From Lepus europaeus (Eukaryota; Chordata; Mammalia; Lagomorpha; Leporidae), in NCBI RefSeq assembly GCF_033115175.1, contig NC_084834.1:40468077-40532076 (forward strand): a stretch of DNA of 64,000 nucleotides, written 5' to 3'. The position numbers and the translations under genes are program-made. Each line of letters begins with the position of its first letter. Within the stretch, counting starts at the first letter, position 1. The notes below the pieces were generated by a model. That model was not told the DNA's origin, searched no databases, and saw only the letters and a list, made by a program, of their open reading frames with translations. Positions 36,349-48,100 of this stretch are shown here, one piece after another.

Positions 36349-38878
36349 TTTTTTTTTTCTTTTTTTTTTTTTTTTTAACTTTTATTTAATGAATATAAAT
36401 TTCCAGTATACAGCTTATGGATTACAATGGCTTCCCCTTCCCATAATTTCCCTCCCACCCGCAACCCTCCCCTCTCCCGCCCCCCTCTCCCCTTCCATTC
36501 ACATCAAGATTCATTTTCAATTCTATTTATATACAGAAGATCAATTTAGTATAAATACTTCAACAGTTTGCACCCACATAGAAACACAAAGTGAAACATA
36601 CTGTTTGAGTACTAGTTATAGCATTAAATCAAAATGTACAGTACATTAAGGACAGAGATCCCACATCAGGAGCAAGCGCACAGTGGCTCCTGTTGTTGAC
36701 CCAACAAATTGACATTCTAGTTTATGGCGCCAGTAACCACCCTAGGCTGTCGTCATGAGTTGCCAAGGCTATGGAAGCCTTCCAAGTTCCCCGACTCTGA
36801 TCATATTTAGACAAGGTCATAAAAGACAGGTTGAGGATAGTAACCAATGATCCTAAGAGTGGCCTTAACCAGGTCTGAACAATTATACAGCATTAAGTGG
36901 GGAAGAGGACCATCAGTACACACAGGTTGGGAGTAGAGCCATTGGTGGTAGAGTAGAGGTTATGATTACAAAGGAATGAGGCCCAAGTGACTAGACAGGG
37001 TCTAGAACAAAGGACAGAGTCATTATTAGAGGAGCTAAGAAAGGTGCTGTTTAAGCTACAAGTAATTTTTCTGGTTGAGAGGCAAATAGAACTGATAGAA
37101 GGGGCTTGATAATAATCTGGTGGGCTTTAGGCCTTGTAAGTTAAGAGGCCCAGACCTATCTATCTCTTCACATGGGGTATATCCTAAGGGAGGTGTGAAC
37201 CTCCTAGGGGAAGGCACTCTGTTGACTTTCATTACTTGGCTGGCCTGGGAGGAGAGCTGGCCAGGTAAAGGCAGGGGGCATCTCTAACAAGAAATTTACA
37301 GTTCTGCCTGCAATGTTGCTGACCCTACTTGGCTGTCCCCTCAACTGCAGTGGTCACTTTGGAAGTTGGGCTGAGTGAAGGGCTTTTCAGCTTAGAGCCA
37401 ATAAGATCTGTGGCTCTGACCTGGGCATCCTTCGACTCCAGGGCAGGTCCATTTCCAGTGATCCAACTCTTGGCAGAGCTGCCAGGGCTCTTCACAAGCT
37501 GACTTCTGCTGAAGCCCAGGCTTACCACATTGAAAGCCACTGCAGTGGACTGGCCTGTTGGGTCTCCTTGAGGGCAGATCACTGTACAGATCAGCCATGA
37601 ATAGGCCTGCCACCCATTGCTTCTGATGCCTAGCTTTCTTTTCCTCCTGGTTTGTGTTAAAGCAGACCAGACGATGCAAGTCAAGGGAGTGCCCGTGTCC
37701 CATCTCTAATCTTCGGTGGCCTGAACTACAAGTCTATAGTCACAGGCATGTTCTGTAGTAGTTTTTCTAAGGTAGACAATGCCCATGAGGAAAATTATAT
37801 TCTCACTTTAAAACTTTCTTTCCCTTTGGTCTGAAAGGGAGGTTTTTTTTTCCTACTTACTGTATACTTCGCTGATGGCAATGTGAATCTAGCTATGAGA
37901 TTATTAGTTAAGTTCATATTTTGGCTATGCTATTACAGAAAAATGTTAGCCATCTCTTATAAGGTCTAAAGATTAAATTGTGCATCCTACAGATTCCTTC
38001 ATAATAGAATTAGTTCCCTACCTTGAAGAGAATAGAGAAGTGAAAGAACAAGTTGGGCTTATAATAGAGAGATGAGGGAGCAAGTCCTAGATCACTTGCT
38101 GACAATAGCAATATTACATGAATACTTAGCAAACCGTTTCAACCTTTAGATAAGAACTTAATAAAACATTTACCGGAAGGTCCAATGCCTTCTATAAATT
38201 TTAAGAATCATGTATTTGAAAACACGTCTTAAATATCTAACATGGTGTAGTTTGTTTAACCAGTAAACTTAAGCACAACCATATAAAATGTTTTTAGTTT
38301 CTTTCTACCAACAAGTTTAAAACATATGATACACAGATTCAGGTCATACAAATTAAAATGTATCTTTGATTGATTTTAGCAGCTTAAATTTATGGACAAT
38401 CTTATCTAAAAGCCATTTAAAATAAAACTCTTAATAAAATTTCCCCATGTGGAAATACAATATGTACGCACATATAACATAGCATAATAGACCAATATCA
38501 AAATCCAAAATATCTGGTTGAAATAAGATTCCTTAAAATCATGACATAACATAGACCAAATCTGATCATTGTTACAAGGTGATCATTCAAGTCTTTGAAA
38601 ATAAGCACATAGTTAAATAACCCATAGCTCTTCATCTCCTCCCTCTCTTTTTCCACTCTTAGATTTAACAGGGATCACTTTTCAGTTAAAATTTAAACAC
38701 CTAAGAATAATTGTGTGTTAATTACTGAGTTCAACCAATAGTACTAGAACCACAACAACAACAACAAATACTAAAAAGGATAAAGTATTACATTGTACAT
38801 CTAAAGTCAGGACAGGAGCTGATCAGTTCATTGTTGCTTATAGTGTCCATTTCACTTAACAGGTTTCCCCTTTGGCGC
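36349..38878 (-). other. Long 3'UTR of the intact LINE-1
   Basis: 2.5 kb between the ORF2 stop and the A-tail. The last ~450 bases (36377-36830) closely match the L1 3' ends at 58140-58570 and, over a shorter stretch, 21340-21496; the rest diverges from them. Near the end is a polypurine tract (complement of 36451-36495), then AATAAA. A 119-codon open frame (37325-37684) in this part starts without ATG and resembles no protein I know. Confidence 0.8.
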
Positions 38879-41800
38879 TCAGTTGTCACCGATCAGGGAA
38901 AACAAATGATATTTTTCTCTTTGGGACTGGCTTAATTCACTCAGCATGATGTTTTCCAGATTGCTCCATCTTGTTGCAAATGACTGGGTTTCGTTGTTTC
39001 TTACTGCTGTATAGTATTCTATGGAGTACATGTCCCATAATTTCTTTATCCAGTCTACTGTTGATGGGCATTTGGGTTGGTTCCAGGTCTTAGCTATTGT
39101 GAATTGAGCTGCAATAAACATTAATGTGCAGATGGCTTTTTTATTTGCCAAATTAATTTCCTTTGGGTAAATTCCAAGGAGTGGGATGGCTGGGTTGTAT
39201 GGTAGGGTTATGTTCAGGTTTCTGAGGAATCTCCAGACAGACTTCCATAGTGGCTTAACCAGTTTGCATTCCCACCAACAGTGGGTTAGTGTCCCTTTTT
39301 CCCCACATCCTCTCCAGCATCTGTTGTTGGTAGATTTCTGAATGTGAGCCATTCTCACCGGGGTGAGATGGAACCTCATTGTGGTTTTGATTTGCATTTC
39401 TCTGATTGCTAGTGATCTTGAACATTTTTTCATGTGTCTGTTGGCCATTTGGATTTCCTCTTTCGAAAAATGTCTATTGAGGTCCTTGGCCCATCTCTTA
39501 AGTGGGTTGTTTGTTTTGTTGTTGTGGATTTTCTTGATTTCTTTGTAGATTCTGGTTATCAATCCTTTATCTGTAGTATAGTTTGCGAATATTTTTTCCC
39601 ATTCTGTTGGTTGCCTCTTCACTTTCCTGACTGTTTCTTTTGAAGTACAGAAACTTCTCAATTTGATGCAATCCCAAATGTTAATTTTGGTTTTGACTGC
39701 CTGTGCTGTTGGAGTATTTTCCAGGAAGTCTTTGCCTGTGCCTATATCTTGCAGGGTTTCTCCAATGCTCTCTAATAATTTGATGGTTTCGGGTCGTAGA
39801 TTTAAGTCTTTAATCCATGTTGAGTGAATTTTTGTGTAAGGTGATAGGTATGGGTCTTGCTTCAAGCTTCTGCATGTGGAAATCCAATTTTCCCAGCACC
39901 ATTTATTGAATAGACTGTCCTTATTCCAGGGATTAGATTTGGATCTTTGGTCAAATATAAGTTGGCTGTAGATGTTTGGATTGATTTCTGGTGTTTCTAT
40001 TCTGTTCCATTGGTCTATCCATCTGTTTCTGTACCAGTACCATGCTGTTTTGATAACAACTGCCCTGTAGTATGTCCTAAAATCAGGTATTGTGATGCCT
40101 CCGGCTTTGTTTTTGTTGTACAGGATTGCTTTGGCTATTCGAGGTCTTCTGTGTCTCCATATGAATTTCAGCATCATTTTTTCCAGATCTGAGAAGAAGG
40201 TCTTCGGGATCTTGATGGGTATTGCATTGAATGTATAAATTGCTTTTGGGAGAATAGACATTTTGATGATATTGATTCTTCCAATCCATGAGCATGGAAG
40301 ATTTCTCCATTTTTTGGTATCCTCTTCTATTTCTCTCTGTAAGGTTTTGTAGTTTTCATCGTAGAGATCTTTAACGTCTTTGGTTAAGTTTATTCCAAGG
40401 TATTTGATTGTTTTTGTAGCTATTGTGAATGGGATTGATTTTAGAAGTTCTTCCTCAGCCGTGGCATTGCCTGTGTATACAAAGGCTGTTGATTTTTGTG
40501 CATTGATTTTATATCCTGCTACTTTGCCAAACTCTTCGATGAGTTCCAGCAGTCTCTTAGTAGAGTTCTTTGGGTCCCCTAAATAAAAAATCATATCATC
40601 TGCAAAGAGGGATAGTTTGAGTTCGTCCTTCCCAATTTGTATCCCTTTAATTTCTTTTTCTTGCCTAATAGCTCTGGCCAAAACTTCCAGAACTATATTG
40701 AATAGCAGTGGTGAGAGAGGGCATCCCTGTCTAGTACCAGATTTCAGTGGAAATGCTTCCAACTTTTCCCCATTCAATAGGATGTTGGCCGTGGGTTTTT
40801 CATATATTGCTTTGATTGTGTTAAGGAATGTTCCTTTCATACCCAGTTTGCTTAGAGTTTTCATCATGAAAGGGTGTTGTATTTTATCAAATGCTTTCTC
40901 TGCGTCTATTGAGAGAATCATATGGTTTTTCTTCTGCAGTCTGTTAATGTAGTGTATTACGTTGATTGTTTTGCGAATGTTGAACCATCCCTGCATACCG
41001 GGGATGAATCCCACTTGGTCTGGGTGGATGATCTTTCTGATGTGTTGTTGCAATCTATTGGCCAGAATTTTATTGAGGATTTTTGCATCTATGTTCATCA
41101 GGGATATTGGTCTGTAATTCTCTTTCAATGTTGCGTCTCTTTCTGGCTTAGGAATTAAGGTGATGGTGGCTTCATAGAAAGAATTTGGGAGGATTCCCTC
41201 TTTTTCGATTGCTCTGAATAGTTTGAGGAGAATTGGAGTTAGTTCTTCTCTAAATGTCTGGTAGAACTCAGCAGTGAATCCATCTGGCCCTGGGCTTTTC
41301 TTTGTTGGGAGGGCCTTTATTACTGTTTCAATTTCTGTGTCAGTTATTGGTCTGTTTAGATTTTCTATGTCTTCCTGGCTCAATTTAGGGAGGTTATATG
41401 TGTCCAAGAATCTGTCCATTTCTGATAGATTTCCCTGTTTGCTGGCATACAAGTCCTTGTAGTAATTTCTGATGATTCTTTTTATTTCTGTGGCGTGTGT
41501 TGTTACGTTTCCCATTTCATCTCTGATCCTATTGATTTGGGTCTTTTCTCTTCTTTTTTTAGTTAGTTGGGCCAATGGGGTGTCAATTTTGTTTATTTTT
41601 TCAAAAAACCAGCTCCTTGTTTGGCTGATTTTTTGTAATGTTTTTTTGGATTCAATCCTGTTGATTTCTTCTCTGATTTTAATTATTTCTCTTCTCCTAC
41701 TGGGTTTGGGTTTGGTTTGCTGCAGGTTTTCTAGATCTTTGAGATGACTTGAAAGCTCATCTATTTGGTGCCTTTCCAATTTCTTGATGTAGGCACCTAT

Positions 41801-42703
41801 TGCTATAAACTTTCCTCTTAACACTGCTTTTGTTGTATCCCATAGGTTTTGGTATGTTGTGCTGTTATCCTCATTTACTTCCAGAAAATTTTTGATTTCT
41901 CTTTTAATTTCTTCTATAACCCATTGTTCATTCAGGAGCATGTTGTTCAATCTCCATGTGTTTGCACGTGCTCTAGGGATTCCTGAGTTGCCAATTTCCA
42001 ATTTCATTCCTTTGTGGTCTGAGAAGCTGCATGGTATGATTCTAATTCTTTTGAATTTGCTGAGACTTGCTTTATGGCCTAGTATGTGGTCAATCCTAGA
42101 GAGGGTTCCATGTACTGCTGAGAAGAATGTAAAGTCCTTAGATGTAGGATGAAATGTTCTGTAGATATCTGTTAGATCCATTTGGGCTATAGTGTCATTT
42201 AAATCTACTGTCTCCTTGTTGATCTTCTGTCCTGATGATCTGTCTATCTCTGAGAGTGGAGTATTGAAGTCCCCCAGTACTATTGTATTGGGGTCTAAGT
42301 CTCCCTTTAAGTCCCTTAACAAGTCTTTTAAATAAGCTGGTGCCCTGTAATTAGGTGCATATACGTTGATAATCGTTATATCTTCCTGTTGAATGGATCC
42401 CTTAATCATTAAATAGTGCCCCTCTTTGTCTCTCCTAACAGTTTTTGTGGTGAAGTTTATGTTGTCCGATATTAAGATGGCTACGCCCGCTCTCTTTTCA
42501 TTTCTGTTGGCGTGGTATATCTTTTTCCAGCCTTTCACTCTCAGCTTGCATGGATCATTGTTGGATAGATGGGTTTCTTGTAAGCAGCAAAAGGATGGGT
42601 TTTGTTCCTTAACCCAATCAGCCAATCGGTGTCTTTTAACTGGACAGTTCAAGCCATTAACATTCAATGTGACTATTGAGAAGGAGTAACTTTGCCCTGC
42701 CAT
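38879..42703 (-). CDS. LINE-1 ORF2 protein (endonuclease / reverse transcriptase), intact
   Basis: The enzyme nicks target DNA and copies L1 (or SINE) RNA at the nick. The frame is open for 1274 codons from an ATG, the same size as human ORF2p (1275 aa). The N-terminal APE-type endonuclease keeps N14, E43, D145, N147, D205, D229 and H230 at exactly the human positions. The reverse transcriptase has [14 protein letters not shown] and the FADD catalytic motif with D702 and D703 (FADD at 700-703). The C-terminal cysteine region keeps [18 protein letters not shown]. No stop, frameshift or missing checked catalytic residue was found. Activity itself is not shown by sequence. Confidence 0.95.
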   Translation of the reverse strand: MAGQSYSFSIVTLNVNGLNCPVKRHRLADWVKEQNPSFCCLQETHLSNNDPCKLRVKGWKKIYHANRNEKRAGVAILISDNINFTTKTVRRDKEGHYLMIKGSIQQEDITIINVYAPNYRAPAYLKDLLRDLKGDLDPNTIVLGDFNTPLSEIDRSSGQKINKETVDLNDTIAQMDLTDIYRTFHPTSKDFTFFSAVHGTLSRIDHILGHKASLSKFKRIRIIPCSFSDHKGMKLEIGNSGIPRARANTWRLNNMLLNEQWVIEEIKREIKNFLEVNEDNSTTYQNLWDTTKAVLRGKFIAIGAYIKKLERHQIDELSSHLKDLENLQQTKPKPSRRREIIKIREEINRIESKKTLQKISQTRSWFFEKINKIDTPLAQLTKKRREKTQINRIRDEMGNVTTHATEIKRIIRNYYKDLYASKQGNLSEMDRFLDTYNLPKLSQEDIENLNRPITDTEIETVIKALPTKKSPGPDGFTAEFYQTFREELTPILLKLFRAIEKEGILPNSFYEATITLIPKPERDATLKENYRPISLMNIDAKILNKILANRLQQHIRKIIHPDQVGFIPGMQGWFNIRKTINVIHYINRLQKKNHMILSIDAEKAFDKIQHPFMMKTLSKLGMKGTFLNTIKAIYEKPTANILLNGEKLEAFPLKSGTRQGCPLSPLLFNIVLEVLARAIRQEKEIKGIQIGKDELKLSLFADDMIFYLGDPKNSTKRLLELIEEFGKVAGYKINAQKSTAFVYTGNATAEEELLKSIPFTIATKTIKYLGINLTKDVKDLYDENYKTLQREIEEDTKKWRNLPCSWIGRINIIKMSILPKAIYTFNAIPIKIPKTFFSDLEKMMLKFIWRHRRPRIAKAILYNKNKAGGITIPDFRTYYRAVVIKTAWYWYRNRWIDQWNRIETPEINPNIYSQLIFDQRSKSNPWNKDSLFNKWCWENWISTCRSLKQDPYLSPYTKIHSTWIKDLNLRPETIKLLESIGETLQDIGTGKDFLENTPTAQAVKTKINIWDCIKLRSFCTSKETVRKVKRQPTEWEKIFANYTTDKGLITRIYKEIKKIHNNKTNNPLKRWAKDLNRHFSKEEIQMANRHMKKCSRSLAIREMQIKTTMRFHLTPVRMAHIQKSTNNRCWRGCGEKGTLTHCWWECKLVKPLWKSVWRFLRNLNITLPYNPAIPLLGIYPKEINLANKKAICTLMFIAAQFTIAKTWNQPKCPSTVDWIKKLWDMYSIEYYTAVRNNETQSFATRWSNLENIMLSELSQSQREKYHLFSLIGDN

Positions 42704-42771
42704 TAGCCAAAGATACTTTCTAATATATGGTTTGAGATTCCTGTGATCTTTTGGTGTGAGGTTTCCTACCT

Positions 42772-43809
42772 TTACCTTCTTTCATATTGGTGACCGTGTT
42801 TCTGTGTTTCTGTATGTAACACATCTTTAAGCATCTTTTGCAGGGCTGGACGAGTGGCGACAAATTCTTGCAATTTCTGTTTGCTGTGAAAGGTCTTTAT
42901 TTCACCTTCATTCATAAATGAGAGCTTTGCAGGATATAATATTCTGGGCTGGCAGTTTTTCTCTCTTAGCACCTGGGCTATGTCTCGCCATTCTCTCCTA
43001 GCTTGCAGGGTTTCTGAAGAGAAGTCAGCTGTGAGTCTGATTGGAGATCCTCTGAGAGTAATCTGGCGTTTCTCTCTTGCACATTTTAGGATCTTTTCTT
43101 TGTGTTTCACTGTGGTGAGTTTGATTACGACGTGTCGTGGTGAGGATCTCTTTTGGTCATGTTTATTAGGGGTTCTATGAGCTTCCTGTATTAGGATGTC
43201 TCTGTCTTTCTCCAAACCTGGGAAATTTTCTGCTAGTATCTCACTAAAAAGGCTTTCTAATCCTTTCTCTCTCTCCATGCCTTCAGGTACTCCTAGAACC
43301 CGAATGTTGGGTTTTTTAAGAGTATCCTGTAGATTCCTGACAGTATTTTTTAGGTTTCTGATTTCTTCTTCTTTTCTTTGATTTGATTGTTTCCTTTCCT
43401 GTTCTCTGTCTTCTAAGTCTGATATTCTCTCTTCTGCTTCGTCCATTCTGTTTTTAAGACTCTCTAATGTGTTTGTCATTTGATCTATTGAATTCTTCAT
43501 TTCATTATGATTTCTCATCACTATCACCATTTCTTGTTCCACTAGTTGTTTCAATTCATTTTGATTCCTCCTTAATATTTCATTTTCACGAGAGAGATTT
43601 TCTATCTTGTCCATGAAGGATTTCTGTAGTTCAAGAATTTGTTTTTGAGAACTTCTTAATGTTATTATCAATTTTTTGAGATCTGATTCTTGCATTTCTT
43701 CAATCTCCCCATCTTCATAATCTTGAATTGGGGTGTCTTTTTCATTTGGGGGTGTCATAGTGTCTTCCTTGTTCTTGTTAGCTCGGTTTTTGCGTTTGTT
43801 GTTTGGCAT
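42772..43809 (-). CDS. LINE-1 ORF1 protein (RNA-binding chaperone), intact
   Basis: In this family ORF1p forms trimers on L1 RNA in cytoplasmic RNPs and acts as a nucleic-acid chaperone during target-primed reverse transcription. The frame is open for 345 codons from the first ATG (43809). The longer 353-codon version begins at a GTG and, just above it, an in-frame TAG closes the frame, so MPNNKRKNR is the likely start. Visible parts are: a basic N-terminus (1-20), an acidic stretch (about 28-45), a long heptad-rich coiled coil (about 45-160), an RRM-like domain starting at [10 protein letters not shown], and a C-terminal domain with TLQARREW and the YPAKLSF region. The length is near the 338 aa of human ORF1p. 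It is followed by ORF2 after 68 bases, and translation of both from one bicistronic RNA is inferred. Confidence 0.93.
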   Translation of the reverse strand: MPNNKRKNRANKNKEDTMTPPNEKDTPIQDYEDGEIEEMQESDLKKLIITLRSSQKQILELQKSFMDKIENLSRENEILRRNQNELKQLVEQEMVIVMRNHNEMKNSIDQMTNTLESLKNRMDEAEERISDLEDREQERKQSNQRKEEEIRNLKNTVRNLQDTLKKPNIRVLGVPEGMEREKGLESLFSEILAENFPGLEKDRDILIQEAHRTPNKHDQKRSSPRHVVIKLTTVKHKEKILKCAREKRQITLRGSPIRLTADFSSETLQARREWRDIAQVLREKNCQPRILYPAKLSFMNEGEIKTFHSKQKLQEFVATRPALQKMLKDVLHTETQKHGHQYERR

Positions 43810-43833
43810 GTTGGAGATATTTGGTTTCTTCAC

Positions 43834-44736
43834 TGTGGTGTTTTTTCTTGTTACACTATGGCTCTATATTAAGTGGACTGTCTGCTTTCAGTGGTGCCTT
43901 AGAGGCTTGGGATGAGTGTGGACTGAGAGCTGTGTTTGGTTCCTCAGGGCTGAGGGTGCGTCAAAGATGAGACTCCCAGGTTAGGTGTGGTAAATCTCTC
44001 TCTTTTTTGATTCAAAAGGGAAGTAATTCCGCACAGCTGAATGTAATTGGAGGTAGTTAGCAGGCAAATGATATACCCACAGGAGCCAGAGATCGGAAGC
44101 TCTTTCCCACGGACCACACAGGGAATCTCTGCTGCCCTCAGTGTGGGCACCAATTCTCCCGCAATCTCCCACTGGGTTGCCAAGTTAGATGCTAATCTCC
44201 TGTTATTTCACCCCTCCCCCCAGAGTCAGGTTTTTCTGCTAGGCTCAGGGCTGGCGCAGACCTGAGGTCGCCCTGCTTATGACGTATGTCCAAAATGGCG
44301 CCTGCTCTGTCTTGCTCGCCTTTGAGAGGTGAGCGGAGAGAGAGAAACTTGTGTCCGTATCGGTCGCTTTTTTTTTATTTTTTTCCTCTCTCTCTTCAAG
44401 TTAGCCTGGTGAACTTTTCCCCACGAAGTTTCAAGCCTCGTTCCCTCTAGCCTCCTCTTTCCGCTTGCCCGCTGGTGTCTCGGGTTATTGTGGTTCGGCT
44501 CACCTCGCGTTCCAGCGCTGGTGCGTTGAGTCTGCTGCTGGTGTCCCGATCTTGGGCTCCCACGCTCTCCACGCAGGTACACTGTGAATCTCTAGTTCCG
44601 GAAGAGTTTCCTATGCTGTTTTATCCCCTACTCTTCCTTGACCCTGCAGTATCTCCACTTATATTAACCTGTCTCTCTCTCCAGCCTAATAGTGTGCTTC
44701 CTGCCTATTCCGCCATCTTGCCGCCTCCCGCCATGT
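43834..44736 (-). promoter_or_regulatory. LINE-1 5'UTR / internal promoter of the intact element
   Basis: A region of about 0.9 kb before ORF1, with its CpG-rich part at 44270-44580. L1 5'UTRs normally hold an internal RNA polymerase II promoter and often an antisense promoter. The YY1-like CAAGATGGCGG starts about 16 bases from the element's 5' end, as in human L1. No tandem monomers of the mouse type were noticed. Confidence 0.7.
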
Positions 44737-44752
44737 TCTGAAATTGAATTTA
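44737..44752. repeat. Right TSD of the intact L1
   Basis: Identical to 36333-36348 and directly follows the L1 5' end. Confidence 0.93.
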
Positions 44753-44796
44753 AATAGCTGGTATGTGTTCCTGTTTCTTTGAAGTTTATATTTTCT

Positions 44797-45137
44797 TTTT
44801 TTTTTTTTTTGACAGGCAGAGTGGACAGTGAGAGAGAGAGACACAGAGAAAGGTCTTCCTTTTGCCGTTGGTTCACCCTCCAATGGCCGCCACGGTAGCG
44901 CGCTGCGGCCGGCGCACCGCGCTGTTCCGATGGCAGGAGCCAGGTGCTTCTCCTGGTCTCCCATGGGGTGCAGAGCCCAAGCACTTGGGCCATCCTCCAC
45001 TGCACTCCCTGGCCACAGCAGAGAGCTGGCCTGGAAGAGGGGCAACCGGGACAGGATCGGTGCCCCGACCGGGACCAGAACCTGGTGTGCCAGCACCGCA
45101 AGGCGGAGGATTAGCCTGTTGAGCCACAGCGCTGGCC
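44797..45137 (-). mobile_element. CSINE next to the intact L1
   Basis: T run, GACAGGCAGAGTGGACAGTG, body, and head complement GAGCCACAGCGCTGGCC. A perfect 17-bp TSD (TGAAGTTTATATTTTCT) lies at 44780-44796 and 45138-45154. Confidence 0.96.
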
Positions 45138-45154
45138 TGAAGTTTATATTTTCT

Positions 45155-48100
45155 ATAGTGCATTTAGAAGCAGAAATATCACTAAAGCCTCATTTATGTT
45201 GCAGACACAAGCGAACATGACTCTCATGGCTTGGTTAACCACATGATAACTCAAGGTCATGACGGGAGACAGTCTGTCAACAAAACCTGTTGCAGGAGCA
45301 GAGAAGATCCAGGGAAGCTTTTCCAGAAGCATTGAAAGAAATCAGAGGGTTTGGCAGCAGACTACAAGTTGCCACTTGATGAACATTTGGCAAATAACGT
45401 GAGATGCTCCACACTCTCACTGGTAGGTGATACAAACAAAGAGGATTCCAGGAGAGTCCCAAAATAGAATGGATAGTACAGAATTTCACTAGCCACAACA
45501 AAGGCAACAGCTGAAAACGTTTGGAGCAGAATCATCTAATTTGGAATGGTGGGAAAACGAAACAAGGCCGAAGACTGTATGAAGGTCAACTGTTAAGATG
45601 GAATCCTGGGCAAAAATGACACAACAGGTGTAAAGAAGTCTTATTAGAATGAGAGAACAGGCTGTGTCAGACTCAACGCAAGCATCAATTATCATTGAAA
45701 ACCAGCATTGTACTTCCTTCCTGACTCAGGACAAGATTGGTTCCAGATGTCTTGGGCCTGAGCACAACAGCTCTAAGGATGGAAGGGGCAGGCTTCAGGA
45801 TCTGAGATGAGAAAGAAAAGAAGTACAAAGGTTGTGACCCAGACAGCATTTCATATGGGTACCAGAATTCAAGAAACAAAGACATAAATTTCATTTTCCT
45901 GAAGGCAACTTTAAAGAAAAATCTGCAACCTCACTTCTGGAGAGTAATGAACAGCCAAAATTTGTATTTTACAGCCTTCCTATGAGAGTCTTTGCGAGTA
46001 CTTTAAGGAACCAGAGATGTTTATACTAGACTTCTAGCATAATAGAAACATGTTCTAGTATTTTATCCAGTTTTTTGAGAAATTCTGGGAGCATGGAGTT
46101 TCCTAACGGAGTGTTAATCACTTATATCCTGACAAAAATACATTTTGTCTTAGCATACTGCAGATTCAATTGCTCATTACCTATCTTGTACACATAAATT
46201 GTAACAGATTGTAACTAGCATTAGATTATCTGGAATGAAACCTTTTGTCTCCACCCACATGTTGATAAGATTGAATTATTTCACATCCTAAAAATTTATT
46301 TTCTTGTTTGTTATGTTTTAGAATTTTGCATCTTGGAGGGCAATATAGAATGGCACATAAAATTAAGTAATTTAAAATAATCTACACAATCTTTTAAAAT
46401 ATTTCTATTTCTATTGCCAAACCTAAAACAAATTATTAGTGAAATTTTATGTTTTAACATGAAATTCAAAGAAAAAAATATAATCAAGATCAGCAATATA
46501 AAGTATAATAAAATTTCAATAATGGTATTGCAAGTATTATATTTTTCCCAGTTGCAGTCATTGCAATGAAGTCTTACTTATTGCAAAGAGACAAGTTTGT
46601 AAACTTTCTCTTTCATGATCTTTTTTATGAAAGTACAAATTAAAACACCATAGCTTTCACCATGGCACTACTTCCAGAGTGTTTTATAGCCTAATCATTC
46701 CTTTGGTGTTTCAAACAAAGAGGTCCTTTTTCTTCTTGAGCAGATTGTTTTAAATGCTTCCTTTTTAAAAATTAAGTTTTATCTCTCAGAGAAGGTGTAG
46801 TTTTTATATCACTTGTTTAATAACAAAGAAGGAGGTTTTCTTTTAATTTCTTTGTAGTCTACATGTTAATAAATGACAGACTTCCAGGATTTAAACTACA
46901 AAAAACTCATATATTATCACCTCAGTCTTGTCCAATATAGATGTGTTAATAAATGGAGTTTATGAATATTTATCATGAGGTAAAGTCATTAAAGAGACAG
47001 TACAGTTTTAATTTTCAGGAAGTATTTCTGGTATCTATGCTACTTATCACAGATTAATCACACTGCTAAGGCTTTGAAAATGCAGACATACCTGAATATG
47101 CCATATCTTTTGTGAATCTTTCCCTCCTTGCATGGTAAAACATCTGTTTCATCTTTACCGAAAATCACTCAACACTTATTGGAGACAGTTTTAGTCTTGG
47201 CCAAAGCCTTTATAGAATAAGAAATTGGACATGGAAACACTGAGGACAGTGATAAGGACGACTGTTAGCAGATCATAGTTCCTTACCTGAAAATACTAGA
47301 AAATCCAATGCAAGCCTTTGAAATATGATACATTCTTGAAAGATGCGGTGTGTTACTATAACATGAAATAAAATTCCACCTTTCAGAGCCTCAGTTCCTC
47401 TCTAGTCTCAGTTCTGGGTTCTTGGTCATTTGTTTTTTCTTCCTTCACTCTCTATGCCAGTGCTCTCTTGTGTGTGATCTCTTTTTCCAGGGAAAACTTT
47501 CCATTGAGTTGCAAGCCTGAGAACTCTTAAGTTCGGATGAATGATAATGAGCACTGTCAAAGAGGCAGTAAAATTGAGTCCTTGGTTCTGGCTGTTGAGC
47601 CAGAGCTGCAGGAGTTAATTGTGTGAATGGTAATGAGACCAGGGAGGCAGCAGATGCTCGCGTGCCTTTACAATCCAAATCCCACCAACAAATTCCTCCC
47701 ACAGAAACTCTGAGGGACATCTTGGCACCCTGGAGATGGAGATAGACCCAGCCATAGCCACATGCCACCTGCTAGACCTATTGTTGAAAAAAAAAAGCCT
47801 ATTACAATAACAAAGTTGTTTGCTATCTTTTGCAATGACTTTATGGCACCAGTTTTACCATCCTAGAGGAATCGAACATCTGATTCTTTATAAGGAAACA
47901 TTTGCACCTAAAACAGTTAATGACTTACCAGGAAAGACTGATGTTTAGTATATGATACATATTCTTCTGAGAAAACATGCCTGTCCTTTCTTCTTGTAAC
48001 TCCATAGTGATGCTATTTATTCTACGGCAGATTTAAAAGACCATATGGTTTTTGATGACCCTAAGAAAAGGGGCTGTTTTTGTTCCTGCAGGAATAGCAA

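Larger units (their letters stand above)
36349..44736 (-). mobile_element. Full-length, apparently intact young LINE-1 (rabbit L1 family)
   Basis: An 8.4-kb element read right to left. Its 5' end (44736) carries a G-rich start and CAAGATGGCGG (complement of 44710-44720), the YY1-like site also found at the start of human L1. Then come a CpG-rich ~0.9-kb 5'UTR, ORF1, a 68-base spacer, ORF2, a ~2.5-kb 3'UTR with a purine-rich tract near its end, an AATAAA signal (complement of 36381-36386) and an A-tail (T run at 36349-36376). A perfect 16-bp TSD (TCTGAAATTGAATTTA) lies at 36333-36348 and 44737-44752. Both ORFs are open. The perfect TSD and open frames indicate recent insertion. It is a candidate for a retrotransposition-competent copy. 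Confidence 0.95.

Noticed and set aside
37325..37703. Frames of 103 and 119 codons in the L1 3'UTR
   Set aside because: No known domain, inside non-coding L1 sequence, and the start codons are not ATG.
39363..43915. Many + strand frames of 60-111 codons
   Set aside because: They lie opposite the intact L1 ORF1 and ORF2 and are shadow frames.
45277..45894. Antisense frames suggesting an endogenous retrovirus fragment
   Set aside because: No gag, pol or env motif and no LTR ends could be recognised.
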